Translations under genes and position numbers: made by a program | Shown here: in pieces, positions 55,839-64,000 of the stretch | How the letters are laid out: every line of letters starts with the position of its first letter | Numbering within the stretch: the stretch's first letter is position 1 | Notes under the pieces: model-generated | The model's database searches: none | What the model was told of the DNA's origin: nothing | The model's input: only the letters and a program-made list of their open reading frames with translations | Origin: Saitoella complicata NRRL Y-17804 | Lineage: Eukaryota > Ascomycota > Saitoellomycetes > Saitoellales > Saitoellaceae | Length of the DNA stretch: 64,000 bases | Direction: 5' to 3' | Assembly (NCBI RefSeq): GCF_001661265.1 | Contig: NW_017566992.1 | Span: 527,514-591,513 of the forward strand

Positions 55839-58801
55839 TTATAGGGCAACACCATGCCTGCTCTGTCTGCTCATTGCACCCTCCCTACCGCCCGGCTGCG
55901 GCGTCAAACGTCCAGTAACGTCAATCAGCACATTCATGTCCCTCAAACACAACTCAACCTCCCTCACCACCCTCTCGAAACTAGAGGCAGCACCCTTCTC
56001 CTGGGTGAAGACACAAGTACCACGGCCACCTTTGGCGATGTCGCACTTGAACCGGACAGACTTCAAATCCATCGCATTGGACGAGTCGACGCGAGCACGG
56101 AGGGTTTGGCCATCTTTGGAGACGGAGACATGCGAAATACCAACACCAAGCTGTTCCCACCGACGGAAAATGTCATGGAGTTCGTGGCACAACGAGTCGG
56201 AGGGCAGGGTGGTGCGAATCGTCCGGCTTGCGGGTGCGATACTGAGGAACTTGCTGAACCAGGAGGTCTTCGCAACGGGTTCATCTGAGAGATAGCAGTC
56301 AGTTTTGATTTGCAAAAGAATCACAACGGGCAACTTACCAAAGATATCATTCTCCTTGCCGAACGGCTCACGGCCCTTCTTACTTCCCCACCTCCGCACT
56401 TTCGCACCAACGCCCTTGTTCTGATGCTCCACCTGCCTCAATACCTCCTCCCTAATCTCCCGATCAGGTCTCGACGGTGCCTCCCTCTGCGGCTTGAACA
56501 CATCCTCAACCTTCATGTTCGTCTTCGTAGTCTTCCTCCTAAACAAGCCCGGCTTCTTAGCCTTCTCCACCGGCTCCGCCAACACCGGCGCATTCAGCGC
56601 TATCAAATGTGGTGCATCATGCGGTATAGGCGCAGATACCGCTCGTCGTTCTTTGGGTGGAGGCGTAAGGGGGTTTGGCTGTTCCGAGGGACTTAGCATA
56701 CTCGAGATCCTCAGGGCGGATTTTTCGCCCCGTGGGGGACCGGGGCTGGGGCCACGGGACTGGTTTGTATTCACCTCGGATAGAACTGCGCGTTTCTTAA
56801 CGGCGGTGGTTATTTGTGCTGTTGTGATGTGTGCTGTTTCTTCGTCTGCGTCTGCGTAACGCTCTGCTTCTTCCCAGATCATGGGCATGGAGCCCATGAA
56901 GTTGCCGGTACCGCCAACGTCGAGGTGTGCGACGACATCATCCAAGAACCCAGACTTCCGGTCATTGTTCAGGAGGTCCTGCTTTGGCAGCACAGGCGGA
57001 GGAGGTGCAGCCTTTACATCCGGACTGGTCCCAAACCCATTGAACGCACTCTCACACTCAAGGGCGAAATCCGCAGACACTTTCCTCGCAACTTCATCAA
57101 GCACGTCAATCTTAAACGCAGGATTCTGCCAACTGAAGTGCTTAGGCGGAACAGGCGGAGCTCGTCTCGCAGCATTAACCGTACTCTTCCTTGGTGAATT
57201 ATGTACGGAACCATACCCGTTGCCATACCCGACACTCTGCCGCTTCGAAGGCGATATCTTCTCCGGAGAATTCGAGTTCGCTCGCGCAGCAGCAACTCGA
57301 GCCCTCGCATGCGAGAAGGACACATTTCGCTTGTGTGCTGACGAAACAGTAACGATCGATGATGCTTTACGGTGATGTGACCGTGGAGTTTGTGGCGTGC
57401 TGGCAGCCATACTCCTCGTTCTGGACCGGCTCACACTCTTCCTCCTAGTGTTCGACCCGGACGATGTAGGAATGGGTGGTGGTGCCCGAGTTGGTTGCCG
57501 TGATCTGTCGACGTCGGGATCTTGTTGTACTGCGACCGGCGTCGGACTCGTCATCGACTCACGGCCGTAATTCTCGAGGTGATCATGTCGGTACTTCATC
57601 AGCAAACAGTAGAATGTCTTTTCCGAGTTCGGTTCGTGTGCGAGTAATCTCTGAACGATCGCTTCACGGTCCTCACGCCACAGAGTCTGCAAGTTCTTGA
57701 GGACCTCAGGGTGGATCTCCTCACGAGAGTTTACGGGCCTCGTAGCGTCCATCTCAAAGTTGCTAAGCGTCGCAGAGTTTGGCAAAGAGAGTGGCGCGGG
57801 ATACTTCAGTAAGAACGGGTGATTCAAGATCTCCGGGATCGTGATTCTCCGCTCTGGGTTAACCTCCAACATCCTCCAAATCAAGTGCTTCGCCTCCGGG
57901 GAAAGCTGCGGCGGCATCTCGAACTGCCCTTCCCGAACCTTCAACAGCAGTTCACGAATGTTCTCATGGTCGAACGGGAGATGCCCCGTTAGCAGCGCGA
58001 ACAAGATGATACCACAGGACCAAATATCCGATGGAGCTCCGTGATATGTCTTTCCCGCCACAATCTCCGGACTTGCATAATGCGGAGAACCACAACTCGT
58101 CTCCAGCAATTTATCCTGCGGCTCCAATGCAGCCATGCCGAAATCCGCAATCTTGATCTTCTTGTTCTTGTCCAACAACAAGTTCTCCGGCTTTAAATCT
58201 CTATGGCAAATGTTAAAGCGGTGACAGTACCCAACACCATCGATCAACTGCCGGAAATAATCCGCCGCCTCCGACTCCTCAAGCCGGCCCTTCTTGACAA
58301 GGTAATCGAACAACTCACCACCCTCGATATACTCGAGGACGAGATACAGTTCACCGCGGTTTTCCCAGACATCGTACAGCCGCATGACGTTAGGGTGCTT
58401 GATGAGCTTCATGATGACGACTTCACGTTCGATACCGTGAGGGAGACGGCCGGACTGTCCTTTTGATCCAGAGTTTGTCGGTGGGGCGGCTGGCGTCAGT
58501 GTCTTCGGAACGATCTTTACTGCTGCCAGTGCGCCAGTGTGCATATTCTTCGCCAGTCTCACGCGTCCTACAATATGTCAGCAACTGTTACGAACTTGAA
58601 ACAATGTGCCAAGAACATACCTGATGAACCACGACCCAACGTCCTCCCCAGAATCCATGGACCAACACTAATCTTCCGTCTCCCATCAGAATTGGTACTG
58701 AATTTCGACGACGCAGTCGAGATTTGTGAGATTCGCTTATTGGCGGCAGCTTGGGCGTCTTGTACCGACGGCGGTCGGCGTTGATATGTCGCCGTTGCCA
58801 T
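55839..58801 (-). CDS. Gin4/Hsl1/Cdr2-type cell-cycle protein kinase
   Basis: Exons 58801-58621, 58567-56339 and 56284-55839 give 951 residues. The kinase domain spans about 47-325: GRTLGRGSSGRVRLA (glycine loop), Lys78 in AAVKIV, catalytic HRDLKPENLL (Asp184), DFG (Asp202), an activation loop ending TSCGSPHYASPE, and WSCGIILFALLTG. This is the CAMK/AMPK-like pattern of the Gin4-Hsl1-Kcc4 (Cdr2/Cdr1) group, which acts at the septin ring and restrains the Wee1 kinase. Long disordered Ser/Arg-rich stretches follow. The C-terminal 110 residues (CHELHDIFRRWEQLGVGISH, RGTCVFTQEKG, FERVVREVELCLRDMNVL) resemble the membrane-binding fungal KA1 domain. The last intron (56338-56285, 54 nt) is in frame and stop-free, so retention would insert 18 residues. 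Confidence 0.92.
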
Positions 58802-59614
58802 TGTTTATATAAGGCGTTGGAGAGCTCTCGCAAGTGCTATCGATGTACGAGACGCGATTTGCGAAGCTCAGTCGTCAATGAAGTTGCTTGGTGTATGTCG
58901 TATCAACAATGAACGTGTTCGTCGATCCAAGAGAGCGTATAAACAGCCGAAAACCGGAATGGATCGATAGCCCTTCCTCGTCGTATATCTTCAATAACCG
59001 CAATCCAAAAAAATCACCGAGATAAATGCTGTCGAATCCTCGTCAAACAACCGCTTAACAATGGTTCCTCTGTGTTGTATGCTGTGTTGTGTTGGTATGA
59101 GCTCTGCTTGCTTTCGTACTATTCCTTTAGCCGCTTTTGTTGATGCGGCTGCGAAGCGGCCCGTGCACGGGGCACGCGTTTCTGCCAGGGCGATGCACAT
59201 GTGGTTGCCATAGCACGCGGCGGGAGATTGCTGATGCTGGGACAATCTGGAGTTCGGCGGAATTCTTTTGGCATTTACCTTCGTGGTTAATCATATTCGA
59301 TGTGGGAATGGCTATTCGAAGGGGGTGGGGGCGGCGGCGGTATAGCATCGTCGGCTATGTTTTCCATCTTGTGGTATGACGGTTGAGCATGGGAACGCGT
59401 TCTTGACGTGTATCACTCTTCCATATGGTATCAAGGGTATCTTTGCACTCTCTATGCATCTTTTTGTCAAGCCTGGCACGCTCATAGCGGCTGCCATCTG
59501 GCGCTTGGATCCCGGTATCTCAATGAATCCATCTCCCGTCAGGCTGCACATATAGAAGCTCAAACTGCCATGAAACATCCGTGTGATCCAGCATACACGC
59601 GTGCATCAGATTTT
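58802..59614. other. intergenic region between kinase and roadblock genes
   Basis: The 813 bp hold the kinase promoter and leader and the 3' flank of the light-chain gene. Short frames are present on both strands but none has family features. Confidence 0.6.
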
Positions 59615-60100
59615 TCAAGCTGCATCTTGGGCACCTCCAACATCATGTATCACAACCAACAGGTACTCTTCATCTGTGCGCACGCGAGAGTTCAGCCCAC
59701 CAGCTCACATCAGAAGGGCAAAATATACACACCTGGCACACAAATAAGCTCTCTCCTCCCCACCCTCAGTCTCAACAATCCACACCGTCCCTCCTCTGTC
59801 ACCTCTTGCTCATCCTCCAGCCCTTCCCGCTCCGCTTCGACCATCCCCCTCGCGACCCGGCCAGCTTCTCCGATCAGTTGGCGTATCAGCGCGGCATATC
59901 TCCGTGCGAGGGCTTGATTCTCGATTGTTGTATGGATGACTGCTCCGGTCGGAGTACTCAGCAATAACGTGTGTCGATTCGAGCTTGTAGAGGGATGGAG
60001 TCTCGACAGTAAAGTGGTGATATCAATAGGCGGGTCGGTTGTCTGTCAAGCAGTTAGCCAACAAGCACCTCTTAGACTTCCGCGACAACGGCTTGACCAT
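59615..60100 (-). CDS. roadblock/LC7-type dynein light chain
   Basis: Exons 60100-60098, 60042-59733 and 59673-59615 give 123 residues. The protein starts MTTDPPIDITTLLSRLHPST; the core LLLSTPTGAVIHTTIENQALARRYAALIRQL and the end LICVPDEEYLLVVIHDV match the roadblock fold, in which GxxIRTT and APDxDYLLVVIQ are the usual signatures. A 20-residue Glu-rich insertion (EAEREGLEDEQEVTEEGRC) sits before the last strands, so it is longer than the 96-residue animal proteins. It should dimerise on the dynein intermediate chain. The first coding exon holds only the ATG: the intron begins directly after it (55 nt, with GGCTAACTG before the acceptor). The second intron is 59 nt. It diverges from SGF11. 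Confidence 0.82.
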
Positions 60101-60385
60101 TTTGAGATTGCTGATGGGCTCGACTCTCGCGATACAGCAAGAGCGTGCTTCCCCAGCTTGATGCAGCTCCCAGTGGCGCGGGTGTCTCAGCCGCCGTACG
60201 TTGCGAGGCGCAGCAATGGCGGTCGAGCTCGGCAATCGCCGTTTTGTCATCGTTACAGGCACACGAAAAGCTCCTCGGCATCCGTTCCTCGCTACTTGAA
60301 GCCTGTTGAACTCGGTGAACTCGGATCAGGCCTCACACAGCACGATCTGGCGCTCACCCTACTGATCTACACATCACCTCACACA
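60101..60385. promoter_or_regulatory. shared divergent promoter, roadblock light chain / SGF11
   Basis: The 285 bp between the two start codons serve both genes. A plus-strand open frame continues upstream of the chosen SGF11 Met through this interval and into the light-chain gene, and is taken as chance. Confidence 0.45.
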
Positions 60386-61123
60386 ATGCCATCCTCAGGC
60401 TCAGGCATCCCCCCACCCCCACCAAACTCCATCCCCGCCCTCTCCCTCTCCATCCTCCACGACTTAATCCTCGACAACCTCCACGACATCGCCCTCTCCG
60501 CTCACACCCACGCCCACACCTCCCGCCAAATCTGCCCTACCCACAACAAACCCTGTCGTCAATTCTGTTCACTACCAAATAAAGACATTTGGGGTAAAGA
60601 CCTGGTGAATGGTGGGAAGGAAGGGGGTGCGGGAGGTGGGGGAGGGAGTGGAGCGTACGTTAGGTGTGATATTTGTGGGAGGGAGGTTGCGGGAAGTAGG
60701 TTTGCGCCGCATTTGGAGAAGTGTTTGGGGTTGGGAGGGGCGAGACGAGCAGCCTCAAGCTCAAAGAAGTACGACCTACTTCTTTTTTCATCCTACATGA
60801 CATATGCTGACAAGTTGGAGCACAGGGGATCAGGCACAGCCTCACCATACACCTTCGCAACAAACTCCGACGCCTCAGACGATGATTTCGAGTTATCCGA
60901 TGCCTCCACCGCGGCATCCGGAAAGAGTAAGAAACGAAAGAATCCACCGATTGAGAAGAAGAGTCATGTGCAGAAGTTTAAGCAGGCGAGTGGGGGGAGG
61001 GGTGCGAGTCCGGCTGTGTCGGAGAGAGCGAATGGGAGTGGGAGTTGGGATGGTGGTGGAGTGGAGATGGAGAGGAGTCGAAGTGAGGGCACTGGAGGAA
61101 AGACGCTGCCGGGGAAGAGGTAG
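60386..61123 (+). CDS. SGF11: SAGA deubiquitinase module subunit SGF11
   Basis: Exons 60386-60768 and 60826-61123 give 226 residues. The N-terminal helix (LSLSILHDLILDNLHDIALSAH) is the part that docks along the Sus1/Sgf73 side of the module. The Sgf11-type zinc finger follows (YVRCDICGREVAGSRFAPHLEKCLGLG, C-x2-C-x9-H-x3-C), which binds the nucleosome acidic patch. The tail is Ser/Lys-rich with KSKKRKNPP. The protein should activate Ubp8 for removal of ubiquitin from histone H2B. The 57-nt intron 60769-60825 (GTACGA..ACAG) is a multiple of three and stop-free; I remove it because its translation breaks a low-complexity linker with a hydrophobic segment and because splice signals and length fit. 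The start at 60386 places the helix at the N terminus as in relatives. Confidence 0.85.
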   Translation: MPSSGSGIPPPPPNSIPALSLSILHDLILDNLHDIALSAHTHAHTSRQICPTHNKPCRQFCSLPNKDIWGKDLVNGGKEGGAGGGGGSGAYVRCDICGREVAGSRFAPHLEKCLGLGGARRAASSSKKYDLLLFSSYMTYADKLEHRGSGTASPYTFATNSDASDDDFELSDASTAASGKSKKRKNPPIEKKSHVQKFKQASGGRGASPAVSERANGSGSWDGGGVEMERSRSEGTGGKTLPGKR

Positions 61124-61729
61124 GGTGATGTGTGAAGGATATATGAAAGACGCATTTGTGATGGACAAACGCCATGAAGCGATGCCTTGACGAAGGCAGC
61201 ATCAAGACAGAGATCGACAAGGGCGGAGATGCTGGAAGAGAACGAACCTAGACAGGAAGCGATTTGGACCGATCGTGGATAGATAGAAGTAACAGAAGTT
61301 TATTTGCAGATAGCATATATGAAGACATTCTGACGAACGGAGTTTTTCCTCTAGCTACAACCCGCGTCACTCACGACTGCAATATTTCCAATAACACCAC
61401 CGAACTGCAACTACGTACACCAAAGGAAAGGAATATCCCCGCTCTAACGACCCAGGCACTCGTCGCCCTCCCAAAGGAAGAGAGCTCCTGCGCAGGAGAT
61501 ATGAACGGAAGCGTCTTAATTCTTGTTCTTCCCACAACAACCAACGCACCTCCAACTAACGAAGAACAGAAGGAAGTAAGGATACGAGTCAATCCGAAGA
61601 GACCGGTGTCCGAGACTGTCGTGGAATTAAAGTTGAAGTTCGTTGGGTGCGCGGTGCGCGGTGCTTTTATAGGGGGTTGGGTTGGGCCAGGAACGGCCGT
61701 GGACGACCACGGAGAACTGGACAAGCAAG
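61124..61729. other. intergenic region between SGF11 and the cyclophilin
   Basis: No gene is seen in 606 bp; the right part is the cyclophilin promoter and leader. Confidence 0.6.
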
Positions 61730-62379
61730 ATGGGCGACGTTGTTCTGGAGACTTCTATGGTGATCCATCTGGTGATGCTGTGTTGCGGATCATCGCCTTC
61801 TGACTGATTCTATACAGGGTCCGGTAACCGTCGAGCTTTACTGGGATCACGCACCACGGGTACGTCACATCCTCGACAACTCGCTTTGACGAAGCTGAAT
61901 GCTTACTGTATTCTTAGACATGCAAAAACTTCGCTGAACTGGTATGCAGCCTTGTTCGAGAGGCTCAGCACTTCCAATTGACCAGATATGCGATACAGGC
62001 AAAACGAGGCTACTACCACGGTGTCGTCTTCCACCGCATCATTCCAGACTTCATGATCCAAGGTGGTGACCCCACCGGTACCGGGCGCGGTGGTTCTTCC
62101 ATCTACGGCGAGAAGTTCGCGGATGAGATTCACCCTGGCTTGAAGCATACCGGCGCAGGGGTCCTCTCCATGGCCAATGCTGGACCAAATTCGAATGGAT
62201 CACAATTCTTTATTACTCTGGCACCGACGCCATGGTTGGATGGGAAGCACACTATCTTTGGAAGGGTCAAGGAGGGAATGAGGACCGTGCAGAGGTTGGG
62301 ATTGGTAAGGACTGGCGCTGCAGACAGACCGGTCGAGGAAGTCAAGATCATTAAGGCGGGATTGGTGGAGCAGCAGTGA
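61730..62379 (+). CDS. PPIL1: PPIL1-type spliceosomal cyclophilin
   Basis: Exons 61730-61759, 61818-61859, 61918-61941 and 61999-62379 give 158 residues, almost the length of human PPIL1. This peptidyl-prolyl isomerase belongs to the spliceosome, bound through Prp45/SKIP. Nearly every residue of the core matches the family: [35 protein letters not shown], the catalytic [40 protein letters not shown] and [10 protein letters not shown]. Active-site Arg, Phe, Gln and Trp are all present. Three introns of 56-58 nt chop the first 32 codons into exons of 30, 42 and 24 nt. Confidence 0.96.
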
Positions 62380-62723
62380 ATGGATGAATGAGTCAGATCA
62401 GGAGAGTGGCACTCTTCGTGAAGACGAGGGAGCCCTGAGAAGACCAAGTATCGATATTTGGTGCCGAACCGTGCTTCGAGTTGGAGAAAAGCCTGCAGGG
62501 TCCAACTGAATGGATTCGCCAGCGATAGACATAATATACCCACTTCAATCGAACCGATATACCTACTGAATTTGACGTAATAAACATGCTGTACCTCACA
62601 TCAGCTTCGGGGATCTCGCATGCTGATTGGGCGCGCACGCTTAAGCCCTAATTCAGGTGACTTTGACTTGGTCGAATTTCGAAGCTCCGCAGGACCTCCT
62701 CGTCATAACTCAAGTAAATCACA
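62380..62723. other. intergenic region between PPIL1 and EGD1
   Basis: The 344 bp separate two genes in the same direction. They include the EGD1 promoter; no distinct element is recognised. Confidence 0.6.
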
Positions 62724-63686
62724 ATGGATCACGCCAAGCTCGCTCGCCTTCAGGCTTCTGCCCGTACCGGTATGTTGTCTTTCTATTTCGCCCGCTTTGC
62801 TGTCAATTTTTCCCGGTCCTCCGCTGTTGAGAATTGGCTTTGTTTGCTTGCGCCGAGGAATCGGGATTCCGCAGTGATGGCATTGGCGCAATTGGATAGA
62901 GCGAAGGCTGACGATTATGGTGGTGTGTAGGTGGTAAGGGTACTCCCCGTCGTGTTGTTAAGAAGAAGGGTGCCTCCACCGGTGGTGATGACAAGAAGCT
63001 CTCCGCTGCTTTGAAGAAGCTCAACGTCCAGCCCATCACTGGCATTGAGGAGGTCAACATGTTCAAGGAGGACGGCAACGTTATTCACTTCACCGCCCCC
63101 AAGGGTACGTTTTCATCGCATTTGTTTGGTGCATGTGTGTCGGTTACCGGAAGTTGTTCGATCAGCATGGATGGTACACGGGCGCAGCAAAACGATGATG
63201 TTGGGTGTACGATATGTGACAGGCAACCACAAAGACGTTATGGAGTGCATCCGGCGGAGGAAGTCGGACTGGGTCGGGTGTGAGGATTGTTGTTTGGGAG
63301 ATTGACTGTTATGCCGCGCCGTGTATTGACCTGCTGGACACGGACAACGTCTCTTCGACCGACACACATGCACTTGCAAAACATCGAAACAATTTATATC
63401 AGACACTGACATATTGATTCCAGTTCACGCCGCTGTCCCATCAAACACCTTCGCCATCTACGGCAAGGGTGAGGACAAGGAGCTCACCGAGCTCGTCCCT
63501 GGAATCCTTAACCAGCTCGGCCCCGACTCTTTGGCTTCCCTCCGCAAGCTCGCTGAGTCCTACCAGCAGATGAACGCTGCCGCCGCCGCTGCCGGTGCTG
63601 GTGCTGAGGGTGAGGACGATGTCCCCGACTTGGTTGAGAACTTCGATGAGCAGGCCAAGGTTGAGGACGAGACCGTTGACGAGTAA
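62724..63686 (+). CDS. EGD1: nascent polypeptide-associated complex beta subunit (EGD1/BTF3)
   Basis: Exons 62724-62769, 62931-63104 and 63424-63686 give 160 residues. With the alpha subunit it forms NAC, the abundant chaperone at the ribosome exit tunnel. The N terminus has the basic ribosome-binding motif [13 protein letters not shown], followed by [22 protein letters not shown] and the NAC dimerisation strand region [22 protein letters not shown]. The tail is acidic ([18 protein letters not shown]). All are standard. Its introns, 161 and 319 nt, are far longer than nearly all others in the window (54-66 nt). Long first introns are known in fungal ribosome-related genes; whether these hold a small RNA is unclear. 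Confidence 0.95.
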
Positions 63687-64000
63687 GCGTTACGTTTGAC
63701 GTGAAAAGATAAAGAAGAAAGTGATGTCAGGGATGGTATCATGACCAGAAGGCATGCTACTGGTGTGAAGATAGGGTGTTACAAGGGCTATGGAGTGGAA
63801 TGGCTTTTGCACAAAATTGTATTACCACTTTTTCGTTCTTGGTTTGAGGTGTTCTGGGATCAAAAAAGCATTTTCTCATTGCTCTTGAACGAGTGAAATC
63901 GACATTACTTCGTGTTCTGTATCTTTGTGTTCGCTGTCGATACGTTTCTCCTTCGCCATGCTTCAAAGCTCTAAAGAGTCCTTGATAAGCTCCCCTACCT
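63687..64000. other. 3' flank of EGD1 to window end
   Basis: No gene is seen; this is the transcript end of EGD1 and the edge of the window. Confidence 0.6.

Noticed and set aside
1-64000. tRNA genes, judged from GGTTCGA-like B-box matches (for example near 3470 and 24266)
   Set aside because: None has a matching A box at the right distance or a foldable cloverleaf, and several lie in introns or coding sequence.
1-64000. Transposons, LTR elements or virus-derived genes
   Set aside because: No reverse transcriptase, integrase, transposase, capsid-like frame or long terminal or inverted repeat was seen.

Overview
This is nuclear DNA from a filamentous fungus, most likely a basidiomycete (probably Agaricomycotina). 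The genes are spliced, with many introns of about 54-65 nt (GT..AG, often CTAAC or CTAAT shortly before the acceptor). The set includes a Zn2Cys6 factor, a long-tailed homeodomain protein, a tetraspanin, a La-related protein with an xRRM, WASP and a roadblock dynein light chain. No tRNA, rRNA, CRISPR array, transposon or virus-derived element was recognised. The phylum is an inference from gene content and intron style.

Layout. 1-7 kb: homeodomain factor (minus) between gene-free stretches. 7-15.6 kb: a dense block with an aromatic amino-acid decarboxylase, an FSH1-type hydrolase, the WASP homologue LAS17, a small unknown protein, a LARP7/Pof8-like protein and the RNA helicase SUB2. 15.6-21.0 kb: a 5.4 kb gene desert. 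21.0-33.5 kb: a Zn2Cys6 factor, a 982-residue unknown protein and the giant helicase SEN1. 33.5-40 kb: a C2H2 factor in a sparse region. 40-45.2 kb: nucleoporin NUP53, an FMP46-like redox protein, a DUF2461 protein and a carrier-like membrane protein. 46.6-55.3 kb: a ketopantoate-reductase-like protein with a long disordered tail, MUS81, a membrane-anchored histidine acid phosphatase and a tetraspanin. 55.8-63.7 kb: a Gin4/Hsl1-type kinase, a roadblock dynein light chain, SGF11, a PPIL1-type cyclophilin and the NAC beta subunit EGD1.

Exons were joined by hand using splice signals, reading phase and family alignment. Several genes (FMP46-like, roadblock, the N termini of MUS81 and PPIL1, the first exons of the reductase-like gene) appear only after splicing because their exons are too short to stand out as open frames.

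The window is mostly housekeeping: mRNA export and 3' processing (SUB2, SEN1), splicing (PPIL1), chromatin (SGF11), DNA repair (MUS81), nuclear pore (NUP53), actin and dynein (LAS17, roadblock) and cell-cycle signalling (kinase). There is no sign of a dedicated gene cluster. Five gene pairs are divergent over 170-390 bp. The most unusual non-coding signal is the hexamer CAATTG: by eye I count about 29 copies outside coding exons (about 27 kb) against about 4 inside (about 37 kb).
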